Origin: an uncultured Pseudomonadota bacterium
GTDB lineage: Bacteria; Pseudomonadota; Alphaproteobacteria; RF32; CAG-239
Length of the DNA: 35,541 bases
Direction: 5' to 3'
Assembly (NCBI GenBank): GCA_902793695.1
Contig: CADBEI010000019.1
Span: forward strand, 1-35,541
In this document: piece after piece, positions 8,676-15,816 of the stretch
Layout of the letters: every line of letters begins with the position of its first letter
Position numbering within the stretch: the first letter of the stretch is position 1
Notes under the pieces: generated by a model
The model's database searches: none
Told to the model about the DNA's origin: nothing
The model's input: the letters and a program-made list of their open reading frames with translations, nothing else
Made by a program: the position numbers and the translations under genes

Positions 8676-9145
8676 TATTTAAGCCGATATAAATAAATTT
8701 CCGCACGACGGTTAGCTGCCTCATCAGCACGAGTAACTTCCTTTTTGACCGGACGACTGTCAAACATTGCAAATGTACTGATTTTATCGGCAGAAACTCC
8801 GGCATCAACCAAAGCTTTTGCCGTATTAATCGCCCGCTCGTTGGAAATATCGATATTCACCAAAATCCGCTGTATCGGGTCTTTAGTTCTGGTACGGTGC
8901 GAAGCATGACCGTAAACAACCAATATCGCGTCATCGGTTGTTTTGGCGGCAATATCACGAATAACCTGCAAGTCATTCTTCTTTAAATCAGCTTTTCCGT
9001 CATCAAAATGGATAACCCCTTCCAATCTTGCATCGGCAATTTTGGAAACATATTCATCTTCGGATAAGCGACAATCCGGACCGTTGAACAAACCGGCGCA
9101 ACCGCTCAAAATCAGGGCCATACTCGCAATTAACAATTTTTTCAT
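8675..9145 (-). CDS. OmpA-family lipoprotein
   Basis: 156 residues from the ATG at 9145, chosen because AAGGAG (9158-9153) lies 7 bases upstream; an in-frame TTG at 9151 is less likely. A lipoprotein signal ends in the lipobox LSGC (Cys at about residue 16). The rest is a C-terminal OmpA-like peptidoglycan-binding fold: GVIHFDDGKADLKKND, ILVVYGHASHRT, INTAKALVDAGVSADKISTF and a final ADEAANRRAEIYL, the usual NRR signature. It would tether the outer membrane to peptidoglycan, as Pal does. The spacer between lipobox and domain is short. It is the first gene of the recJ-to-parC operon. Confidence 0.85.
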   Translation of the reverse strand: MKKLLIASMALILSGCAGLFNGPDCRLSEDEYVSKIADARLEGVIHFDDGKADLKKNDLQVIRDIAAKTTDDAILVVYGHASHRTRTKDPIQRILVNIDISNERAINTAKALVDAGVSADKISTFAMFDSRPVKKEVTRADEAANRRAEIYLYRLK

Positions 9146-9269
9146 ACGCAAACTCCTTTATGTTTCTTTATTTTGTAATTTAGAAAATATTACACCTTAA
9201 CACAAATACAAAAGCGGTTTTTCCCCAAAAAAATTAACGTTTTTTTTGTAAATAATTATTAAAATATGT

Positions 9270-9298
9270 TTGAATTATCTGAAAATGTGCTGTACGAT
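9270..9298 (+). promoter_or_regulatory. Possible promoter of the DUF192 lipoprotein gene
   Basis: TTGAAT (9270-9275) and TACGAT (9293-9298) are spaced by 17 bases, 34 bases before the start codon. Each box matches four of six consensus bases. The 9146-9331 gap separates two divergent units and holds no gene. Confidence 0.35.
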
Positions 9299-9331
9299 GC
9301 ACACATCATACAATAAAAAATAGGAGTGATT

Positions 9332-9838
9332 ATGTTTAAGTTTTACAGAATTTTGGCGCTGGCCGCGATGGTTTTAATCTCTGCATGTTCCGATGAAGAA
9401 AATAACCAGAGTGCCAACAAAACATCTCTTGAATGGCCGGCGGTTACCGAGGCCGCGGTTGTAGCCAAAGACGGCGGTGAAATCAGAAATATCTTCCAAA
9501 TCAACGTTGCCGATACTCAGGATAAAATTTATCACGGCTTAATGGGACGCACCTCTATTGACGAGAACTACGGTTTATTGTTTGATGTTAACATCGCACC
9601 GAAAGATGCCCAGATTGCTTTTTGGATGAAAGACACGCTGATTCCGTTAGATATGTTGTTTTTGGATGAAAAAGGCGTCGTTTACTTTATTTACAAAAAT
9701 GCGCAGCCTAATGATATTACCCCGATTGTTGCTCCGAAAAGACCGCGTGCGGTGTTGGAAGTTAACGCCGGACAAGCCGACAAATACGGCATTGAACTCG
9801 GCGATATGCTGAAAGCTGATTTATTCGGCAACAATTAG
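9332..9838 (+). CDS. DUF192 family lipoprotein
   Basis: 168 residues. The ATG at 9332 is preceded by AGGAG (9322-9326); the GTG overlapping that site is rejected. A lipobox ISAC ends the signal peptide at about Cys17. The DUF192 domain covers about residues 50-165: FQINVADTQDKIYHGLMGR, GLLFDV, AFWMKDTLIPLDMLFLD and RAVLEVNAGQADKYGIELGD, all typical of the family. DUF192 proteins are small secreted or periplasmic beta proteins of unknown activity. The gene stands alone, followed by a strong terminator at 9853-9893. Confidence 0.9.
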   Translation: MFKFYRILALAAMVLISACSDEENNQSANKTSLEWPAVTEAAVVAKDGGEIRNIFQINVADTQDKIYHGLMGRTSIDENYGLLFDVNIAPKDAQIAFWMKDTLIPLDMLFLDEKGVVYFIYKNAQPNDITPIVAPKRPRAVLEVNAGQADKYGIELGDMLKADLFGNN

Positions 9839-9852
9839 TCACCATATAATGA

Positions 9853-9893
9853 AAAAATCCCTCGCAGCGTTCAAGCCGCGGGGGATTTTTTTG
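9853..9893 (+). terminator. Rho-independent terminator after the DUF192 gene
   Basis: Stem ATCCCTCGC / GCGGGGGAT (one G-T pair) around an 11-base loop, followed by seven T. A-runs on the other side could make it work in both directions, which would suit the convergent gene at 9899-10345. Confidence 0.85.
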
Positions 9894-9898
9894 TTTTA

Positions 9899-10345
9899 TC
9901 AGAACCAAGTTTGCGTTTGTGTCAGATATTCCAAAACATCATTGATGTCCGAACATTCTCCGACATAATGACGATATTTTTCATCGCCGTAAACATCCTT
10001 ACGGACAGCCTTTTTGAAATGTCTGAAAACAGCACCGCGACCGACTTCAGGCGAATGGAGCATAAATTGGTTGCCTCTGACAAACATCAACCTGAAATCA
10101 CGCATTCCGCCTTCGTACTGTTCCAAAATTTCCATCATCTTATACCATATCGGATACACAATGTTAATTGACCAATCATCAATATCTCCTTCGAGTGAGA
10201 ATCCTTTAACGATAATCAGCTTTCTGTCACCGCGTTGATTGGTTGTAAGTATTGAAACTTCAAGATTGGGAAAAGCATTTTTTAACTTTTCCATAATTTC
10301 AGCTTTCTTATCCATAAGCAATATAAGTTTTAATAATTGAGCCAT
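9899..10345 (-). CDS. Hypothetical cytoplasmic protein
   Basis: 148 residues; no family recognised. No signal peptide or membrane segment. The first 12 residues (MAQLLKLILLMD) are hydrophobic but short; an in-frame ATG at residue 11 (MDKKAEIMEKL) is an equally good start. The body alternates helices and strands, for example DRKLIIVKGFSLEGDIDDW, YPIWYKMMEILEQYEGGMRD and GAVFRHFKKAVRKDVYGDE. Neither candidate start has a Shine-Dalgarno sequence; the leader is AT-rich. It lies convergent to the DUF192 gene and downstream of the pepA terminator, so it is probably transcribed alone. Confidence 0.6.
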   Translation of the reverse strand: MAQLLKLILLMDKKAEIMEKLKNAFPNLEVSILTTNQRGDRKLIIVKGFSLEGDIDDWSINIVYPIWYKMMEILEQYEGGMRDFRLMFVRGNQFMLHSPEVGRGAVFRHFKKAVRKDVYGDEKYRHYVGECSDINDVLEYLTQTQTWF

Positions 10346-10400
10346 AATTATAATTTAAGTATCTGCATTTTAAATAAAAAATATATCGGAGTCAAACGAA

Positions 10401-10436
10401 AAAATCCGCTTAAAGTATTCAGCTTCAAGCGGATTT
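10401..10436 (-). terminator. Rho-independent terminator after pepA
   Basis: Perfect 10-bp stem AAATCCGCTT / AAGCGGATTT with a loop of about 15 bases, followed on the minus strand by a T run (TTTTTTCG). It starts about 40 bases after the pepA stop. Confidence 0.85.
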
Positions 10437-10474
10437 CAACATAATATTCGTCGCTGTTTTCAACGACTTATCTA

Positions 10475-11899
10475 TTACTTCAGCGAATTGATAAACGTAT
10501 TGAGCAAACGCACTCCGAAACCGCTGGCGCCTTTCGGATACAAAACATTCGTACCTTCGCTCAAATCCATACCGGCAATATCAATATGCACCCACGGTGT
10601 ACCTTTTTCAATAAAGCGTTGCAAGAAGCAAGCCGCCGTAGCCGAACCTGCCGCACGACCGTTGCCGATGTTTCTCATATCGGCAATCGCCGAATCCATT
10701 TGCTTGTCATATTCGGCATCCATTGGCATCCGCCACACGCGCTCACCGCTTTCTTTACCGGCCGCCGTTATTTTATCCGCCAGTTTATCGTTATTGGCAA
10801 AAATTCCGGCAAAAGTATGCCCGAGAGCAACAACAATCGCACCGGTCAGAGTTGCCATATCCGCGACACATTTCGGCTTGAATGTCTTTTGAATATAAGT
10901 CAGACAATCGGCCAATACCAAACGTCCTTCCGCATCCGTATTCAACACCTCCACGGTTTGTCCCGACATAGAGGTAAAAACATCCCCCGGACGATAAGCA
11001 CTGCCCGAAGGCATATTTTCCACCAATCCGACCACTGCCACCACGTTTTTCGGCGCTTTTTGCAAAGCCAGCGATTTCATTACCGCCGTCATTGCCGCCG
11101 CACCGGCCATATCTTGTTTCATATCACCCATATTTGCCGCCGGTTTGATGGAAATACCGCCGCTGTCAAAAGTAACACCCTTGCCTACCAGACCGACCGC
11201 AAATTTATCGTCTTTCGGGTTACCGCACCATTTAATAATCGCAATCCGCGGCCGATTGGCCGAACCTTGTGCCACCGCCAGCGCCAAATTAAAGCCGAGC
11301 TCTTTCATTTTGGTTTCTTCCAAAATTTCCACTTCCAAACCGAGATATTCCAAACGCTTGATATCAGCCGCCAAAATTTCCGGAGTCATGGCATTTGCCG
11401 GCTCATTTATCAAATCGCGGGCATAACGTACGGCATTGGCCACGGCGGCAACATCTTTATAACCGCTCATATCTTTAAGACCGGTGTTGGTAAAAGCAAT
11501 TTTTTCCAATTTCGGATAAAAAGATTCTTTTTTCTTGGTAAAATATTTATCGAAGCGATACGAGGCCAATTCAACACCCAGTGCAAAATCATACACTTTT
11601 CTGACATCAATCTTCGGTAACGCCGCTTTTATTGTGCGACAATTTTTGATTTTTTGCCACATTGCTCCGCCGAATTTTTGCCACTCAACTGCCGTATCGA
11701 GCTTAACTATGGCGATGAACACTTTATATTCGCCCAAATCATATTCTTTGATTTTATCTTCGGGTTTTTGCTTTTTTACGGCGGCCGCCAAGCCCGTTTC
11801 GTTATCATTAAGCAACTTAACGATATCTTCCGGTTTTGCCGCCGCAATTACTTTATCACCTTTGGCACCGATATTGCGCCCGATTACAAATTCAACCAT
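10475..11899 (-). CDS. pepA: Leucyl aminopeptidase PepA (M17 family)
   Basis: 474 residues, slightly shorter than E. coli PepA. A cytoplasmic two-metal enzyme that removes N-terminal residues from peptides; in E. coli it also binds DNA in Xer recombination. Metal and active-site residues are visible: Lys240 and Asp245 in VGKGVTFDSGG, Asp263 in MKQDMAGAAA, and Asp322, Glu324 and Arg326 in the signature NTDAEGRLVLAD (320-331). The C-terminal catalytic domain covers about residues 155-474, and the divergent N-terminal domain residues 1-140. The ATG at 11899 has AAAGGAGGAAATT before it. Single-gene unit with its own terminator, divergent from the HNH gene. Confidence 0.95.
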   Translation of the reverse strand: MVEFVIGRNIGAKGDKVIAAAKPEDIVKLLNDNETGLAAAVKKQKPEDKIKEYDLGEYKVFIAIVKLDTAVEWQKFGGAMWQKIKNCRTIKAALPKIDVRKVYDFALGVELASYRFDKYFTKKKESFYPKLEKIAFTNTGLKDMSGYKDVAAVANAVRYARDLINEPANAMTPEILAADIKRLEYLGLEVEILEETKMKELGFNLALAVAQGSANRPRIAIIKWCGNPKDDKFAVGLVGKGVTFDSGGISIKPAANMGDMKQDMAGAAAMTAVMKSLALQKAPKNVVAVVGLVENMPSGSAYRPGDVFTSMSGQTVEVLNTDAEGRLVLADCLTYIQKTFKPKCVADMATLTGAIVVALGHTFAGIFANNDKLADKITAAGKESGERVWRMPMDAEYDKQMDSAIADMRNIGNGRAAGSATAACFLQRFIEKGTPWVHIDIAGMDLSEGTNVLYPKGASGFGVRLLNTFINSLK

Positions 11900-12026
11900 A
11901 ATTTCCTCCTTTACAAAACTTTTTTTATTATAATCGTTGAATATCGTTAAAAAATAGTAGACTTTATAATATTTTTTTGATATAGTTTAGACAAAACATA
12001 ACTTAATAAACAGACAAGGCATCGTA

Positions 12027-13595
12027 ATGGGACGCAAAAAAAGGACATACGCCGAAAAACACTTTGATTTTCTGCCGAGTGCATCTGAACTTACAGGCAG
12101 ATTTATCAAAGAGAATGCCGATTTATGGGAAACTCTGCGTAGTCCTATTGATTTTCAAGAGAATTTTACAAATCTGACATATTCGCGGCAAATTGCTTTG
12201 GTTGACCTGTTGCACGATATTACCTATAACAAAGTTACGATTTCTCCGGCCAAAATGCAGGAAAAATTGCTTGATTTAAGTGCCGATTGCCTTGAGATGA
12301 TTGGCTGGATGTGCGGCTCTTTTTATGATGCCGGAAACATCTATTATCCTCTCTCCGATGACGAGAAAAAGTTGGTGCGAATGGAGTGCTACGGTTCCAT
12401 TGATGCCCGCCGCGAACACGAACTCAGCTCGTATTACAAGTTTTTTTGCAAAAGCGAAAACCGCGGTAAATTCAAACTGAAAGATTATGATTTGTCGCAA
12501 TCGCCGATGTGGTGTGTTTTCAACCAATTTGAGAGCTTTCGCTCAATTGCCCCGAATGTTCGGCGCTATATGTATAAAAACGGCATTAATCCGGACGCGC
12601 TGAAGGTTATGTCGGTCAGCGATTTCTGCGACGTTATTCACAAATCATTTGCCAAGACACCGGAATCGATGAAGGCATTGTTTCTTAAAACCGGCTATAA
12701 AAAGAAGTTTGTTAAGAGTTTTATGCGCGAACAGGGTAAAGCCCTATATAATCGTCTGCTCGCCGACGGTTTGGACGAGCGTAAAGTTGTTTCATTATGC
12801 CGACGTATGGCTAAAGACGGCTGTTGCGATATATCATCTCTGGTAGTCACGGAGATAAATTTCACTCCGCGCATTATCAAAGATTTGCGCAACACACCGT
12901 ATTACAGCGAAGACTATAAGGTCGGCGATAAAATACCGGAAGAATTAATGGACAGGATGTTCACGGAAGACAAAGAAAATATACTGATTGCGCGGGACGA
13001 AAACGGTTTACCGCTGAACAAAGACGATATGCCGTGTTTTGAAGTGCACCATAAAAATGCCGTAAAATTTGCCAATGACGACGACTATCTGGCTAAAGTG
13101 AACTATCCGACCAATCTGGTGTTGGTCGAGCACGAAATGCACCGCGCTTATTTTCACGGATTTGATGACACTGATGAAGTCGCAAAAAATAACGAGATGT
13201 ATTTTTCCCGTATTAATATGTATGATTCGAACGTAGCGTTGCTTGACGGATTTAATTTTGAAATAAGTTGTGAATGGGAAAAAAACAGCAGTTTGCAAAA
13301 ACGTATTCAACAAGATAAGCAAAACGTGGTTAACTATTATGAAATGCAACTGCAACGCCTTAATAGTATTCCGGAAATCGCCGACAACTATGGTATTGAA
13401 TATTCCAAACGTGACTTAAGTAATGAGCGTCGTAACCTGATTGGTATGTTACAAGATAAAATCAACGTCTCTGCCGAGGATTTACAGATTTTTACCGATT
13501 GGGCCGTGCCTGACGCAAAAACCCAAAAGATTCTTAATAAGGCTACGAAAAAAAATCTGAAACTTACCAAAAAAAATCCGGGAAATGAGCTATGA
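12027..13595 (+). CDS. HNH nuclease-like protein, putative toxin of a toxin-immunity pair
   Basis: 522 residues; the full-length protein is not recognised. An HNH-like motif sits in the second half: FEVHHKNAVKF (338-348, His341 and His342), NLVLVEHEMHRAYFH (363-377, Asn363, His372, His377). This order matches the HH...N...H...H plan of HNH/ColE-type metal-dependent nucleases, though the last spacing (H-x4-H) is unusual. Residues 1-300 are charged, mainly helical, with no signal peptide or membrane segment; the C-terminal 140 residues look coiled and Lys-rich. The gene overlaps the SUKH-like gene by 4 bases (ATGA), the usual arrangement for toxin and immunity. Unlike classical polymorphic toxins, the nuclease motif is central, not C-terminal, so it could instead be a defence nuclease. 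A weak AAGG precedes the ATG. Confidence 0.65.
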   Translation: MGRKKRTYAEKHFDFLPSASELTGRFIKENADLWETLRSPIDFQENFTNLTYSRQIALVDLLHDITYNKVTISPAKMQEKLLDLSADCLEMIGWMCGSFYDAGNIYYPLSDDEKKLVRMECYGSIDARREHELSSYYKFFCKSENRGKFKLKDYDLSQSPMWCVFNQFESFRSIAPNVRRYMYKNGINPDALKVMSVSDFCDVIHKSFAKTPESMKALFLKTGYKKKFVKSFMREQGKALYNRLLADGLDERKVVSLCRRMAKDGCCDISSLVVTEINFTPRIIKDLRNTPYYSEDYKVGDKIPEELMDRMFTEDKENILIARDENGLPLNKDDMPCFEVHHKNAVKFANDDDYLAKVNYPTNLVLVEHEMHRAYFHGFDDTDEVAKNNEMYFSRINMYDSNVALLDGFNFEISCEWEKNSSLQKRIQQDKQNVVNYYEMQLQRLNSIPEIADNYGIEYSKRDLSNERRNLIGMLQDKINVSAEDLQIFTDWAVPDAKTQKILNKATKKNLKLTKKNPGNEL

Positions 13596-13993
13596 ACAAA
13601 TTTTTGGAAGAAATCAAAGATAAAAGGTTTGCTCACGGCGAAAAATTAGAAACCGAAGCACTTATTATCGCCCAAAAAGTTCTGCATAATATGGGATTGG
13701 GACTTATTCCTAAGTCTTATGCCGATTTTTTGCACCATTACAACGGTATGAAATTCGACGGCTCTTACCTTTTTGGTGCCACTGTGGATGACGACTTGGA
13801 TATAATTGATAAAAACGAACAAATGAAAAAGCCGGAGAATACCATTCTGCTCGGATATAATGATTTTGATTTGCTTTGTTACGATTATACCCTCAACGAA
13901 TATCTGATAATTGACCGCGGCGATTTCAAAGTTACGGATAAATATTCGGAAAATGAACTGGATTATGCTTTAAGTAAAATTTTTGAATTTTGA
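13592..13993 (+). CDS. SUKH/SMI1-KNR4-like protein, putative immunity protein
   Basis: 133 residues. Central landmarks GLIPKSYADFLHHYNGMKFD (about 38-57) followed by GSYLFGA, then ILLGYND and a C-terminal NEYLIIDRGDFKV match the SUKH superfamily (SMI1/KNR4, YrhA-type). Members bind and neutralise many nuclease toxins in contact-dependent and secreted toxin systems. The protein is acidic, as expected for an inhibitor of a basic nuclease. Its start codon lies inside the end of the HNH gene, so the two are translated together. Assignment rests on motif recognition; the partner relation is inferred from overlap. Confidence 0.65.
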   Translation: MNKFLEEIKDKRFAHGEKLETEALIIAQKVLHNMGLGLIPKSYADFLHHYNGMKFDGSYLFGATVDDDLDIIDKNEQMKKPENTILLGYNDFDLLCYDYTLNEYLIIDRGDFKVTDKYSENELDYALSKIFEF

Positions 13994-13994
13994 A

Positions 13995-14939
13995 ATGACT
14001 GATAATATCTACACCAATACTCCGCAAAATATTGAGAAAGCCGCCGAAGTGATTAAAAGCGGCGGGCTTGTGGCGTTCCCGACAGAAACTGTTTACGGTC
14101 TGGGAGCAAATGTTTATAATGCGCAAGCGGTTGCTGCCATTTTTGCCGCCAAACAGCGACCACATTTTGACCCGCTGATTTCTCACATTGCCGAAATCGA
14201 TTTCTTAAAAGAATATGCCGCTACCGATGCCCGCGTGTTTGCGTTGGCCAAACGTTTTTGGCCGGGGCCGCTCACCTTTGTTTTGAAACGCATTGAAGAA
14301 AATCCGGCAATTGACTTGGCTTGCTCCGGTTTGCGTACGCTGACGGTCAGAATGCCGCGTCACCCGATGGCATTGGAACTTATCCGCAAGAGCGGAGTGC
14401 CGATTGTGGCGCCTTCGGCTAACAAATACCAATCCATAAGTCCGACTACGGCGCAACATGTAGCCGATGGTTTGGGCAATAAAGTCAATATGATTCTTGA
14501 CGGTGGTCCTTGTGCGGTAGGAGTAGAGTCCACTATTTTGGATTTGACCGGTTCGCAGGTGGTAATGTTACGTGCCGGCGGTACCGCCAAAGAAGACATT
14601 GAAGAGTTTTTGGGCGAAGAGGTTTTAATTTCCGCAGGCAATCCGGATTTGCCTTCCGCACCGGGGCAATTATTGCGTCACTATGCCCCGCGCAACACTT
14701 TGCGTATAAATGTTGTGCGACCGGATAAGGATGAGTATTTCATCGGCTTCGGCAATATTGACGGCGATATCAACCTAAGCCCGCGCGGAGATGTCGAAGA
14801 AGCCGCCGGCAATTTGTTTGCTTATCTGCGTTTGGCTGATGCGGCCGCAACTCGCGGTAAAATCGCCGTTGCCCCTATTCCGCGCGACGGTTTGGGCTTA
14901 GCTATCAACGACCGCTTAAAACGCGCTTCATATAAATAA
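13995..14939 (+). CDS. L-threonylcarbamoyladenylate synthase (Sua5/TsaC/YrdC family)
   Basis: 314 residues from the ATG at 13995. Makes threonylcarbamoyl-AMP from threonine, bicarbonate and ATP, the first step of t6A37 formation on ANN-decoding tRNAs. The YrdC domain covers about residues 8-200 with VAFPTETVYGLGANVYN, AAKQRPHFDPLISHI, RFWPGPLTFVLKR, LTVRMPRHP, APSANKYQSISPTTAQHV and STILDLTG. A C-terminal Sua5 extension (about 225-314) makes it Sua5-type, longer than E. coli TsaC. It begins 1 base after the stop of the putative immunity gene and has no clear ribosome-binding site, suggesting reinitiation. A housekeeping gene directly behind a toxin-immunity pair is unusual. Confidence 0.92.
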   Translation: MTDNIYTNTPQNIEKAAEVIKSGGLVAFPTETVYGLGANVYNAQAVAAIFAAKQRPHFDPLISHIAEIDFLKEYAATDARVFALAKRFWPGPLTFVLKRIEENPAIDLACSGLRTLTVRMPRHPMALELIRKSGVPIVAPSANKYQSISPTTAQHVADGLGNKVNMILDGGPCAVGVESTILDLTGSQVVMLRAGGTAKEDIEEFLGEEVLISAGNPDLPSAPGQLLRHYAPRNTLRINVVRPDKDEYFIGFGNIDGDINLSPRGDVEEAAGNLFAYLRLADAAATRGKIAVAPIPRDGLGLAINDRLKRASYK

Positions 14940-14947
14940 ATATTCCG

Positions 14948-14976
14948 TTGACATAACCGCAAAAGCGTTATAGAGT
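14948..14976 (+). promoter_or_regulatory. Sigma70-type promoter
   Basis: TTGACA (14948-14953), 17-base spacer, TAGAGT (14971-14976). It lies about 45 bases before the ATG of the small membrane-protein gene at 15020. Confidence 0.65.
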
Positions 14977-15019
14977 GCACACCGATTAGGAATTAGTGTG
15001 TAATTAAATATTATTTCGT

Positions 15020-15417
15020 ATGGAACAATTATTATTTTACGGCAACATCATCTTTTGGATAGGATTGTTGCTGGCGGGTTTTATCTCAATGACATGCACG
15101 TACCGTTGGCACGGTATCAGAGGTTCACTTTTACCAAGCACCCCGACATGCAAAAAATCTGCCGGGCATTGTATGTTGTGAACGTGTTGCTCGCGTTGTT
15201 TGCCGAAGTCGGTGATTATTGGCGAAACCAAGCATTCTCTTGTTTGAACTATTTCATCAATTTGATGGTTGTTCTGCTCATCTATTTTGTGGTTTGCTAT
15301 TCATTCGTCATCTGTTTGTTGTGGGTAGTCTCCGCTTTATGGAGAATGCTTCGGCTGTTTGTTGCCGCGCTGGTATGCATTTTCAAGGATACCCTTGAAT
15401 GGATAAACGCCGAATAG
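15020..15417 (+). pseudogene. Small membrane protein gene, probably frameshifted
   Basis: The ATG at 15020 opens a frame giving MEQLLFYGNIIFWIGLLLAG and a further hydrophobic/Arg stretch, but it stops after 53 codons at 15181. The overlapping frame continues with good coding character from about 15094 to 15417: KHPDMQKICRALYVVNVLLA, then two or three more hydrophobic segments (LNYFINLMVVLLIYFVV, FVICLLWVVSALW). Joining them near 15115-15130 with a single-base shift would give a protein of about 130 residues with three or four membrane segments. Either the gene is a recent pseudogene or the sequence has an indel error; the second frame could also start on its own at ATG 15094. No family recognised. 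No ribosome-binding site is seen at either start. Confidence 0.45.
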
Positions 15418-15444
15418 TTTTTGATAAAGTTTAATTTTATGTAC

Positions 15445-15473
15445 TTGACATTTATACTTTAAAAGCATATAAT
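15445..15473 (+). promoter_or_regulatory. Perfect-consensus sigma70 promoter
   Basis: TTGACA (15445-15450), exactly 17 bases, TATAAT (15468-15473). Both hexamers and the spacing are ideal. The gene start at 15507 leaves a leader of about 27 bases. Confidence 0.9.
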
Positions 15474-15506
15474 CAACAATTGTGAAAAAAATTATTTAGT
15501 TACAAT

Positions 15507-15767
15507 ATGAGCGAAAACAAAAAAACAAGCGGGCTTTTACTGCCCTTGCGCCTTATCAGCCAGTCACTTAAAACGGAATCTAAGAACAGCCACGTTATCC
15601 GCAACGGCATCGTCAAGATGTTAGAGGATAAGATGGACGAAGTGGAGACCATCCCCGTGGATGAAATTCCGAAAATCAAGACACTGCTGCAAAAGATAGC
15701 GCCGGCAGAGCCCAAGGTTGCGGAGGAAGTCAATCAGATGATTGCCAAGTTCCACCCCAACCTCTGA
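15507..15767 (+). CDS. Hypothetical small protein under a consensus promoter
   Basis: 86 residues; no family recognised. The product is soluble, Lys/Glu-rich and helical, with no signal peptide. The first part is basic (SGLLLPLRLISQSLKTESKN), the second amphipathic (KMLEDKMDEVETIPVDEIPK, KVAEEVNQMIAKFHPNL). It has its own ideal promoter and its own strong terminator, so it is a self-contained and probably highly transcribed unit. No Shine-Dalgarno sequence precedes the ATG; the leader is AT-rich. Codons such as CTG, ATC, GTG and CCC are more frequent than in neighbours, which suggests transfer. Confidence 0.65.
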   Translation: MSENKKTSGLLLPLRLISQSLKTESKNSHVIRNGIVKMLEDKMDEVETIPVDEIPKIKTLLQKIAPAEPKVAEEVNQMIAKFHPNL

Positions 15768-15773
15768 GATGAC

Positions 15774-15816
15774 AGAGCCATTCGTTCTTTATGAACGTCT
15801 GGCTCTTTTATTTTTC
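15774..15816 (+). terminator. Strong rho-independent terminator
   Basis: Stem AGAGCCA plus inner CGTTC pairing with GAACG and TGGCTCT, 5-base loop, followed by TTTTATTTTT. It ends the 86-residue gene and reaches into the last codons of the convergent sirtuin gene. Confidence 0.9.

Noticed and set aside
10586-11620. Long plus-strand open frame (344 codons) opposite pepA
   Set aside because: Antisense shadow of an intact, motif-complete aminopeptidase gene.
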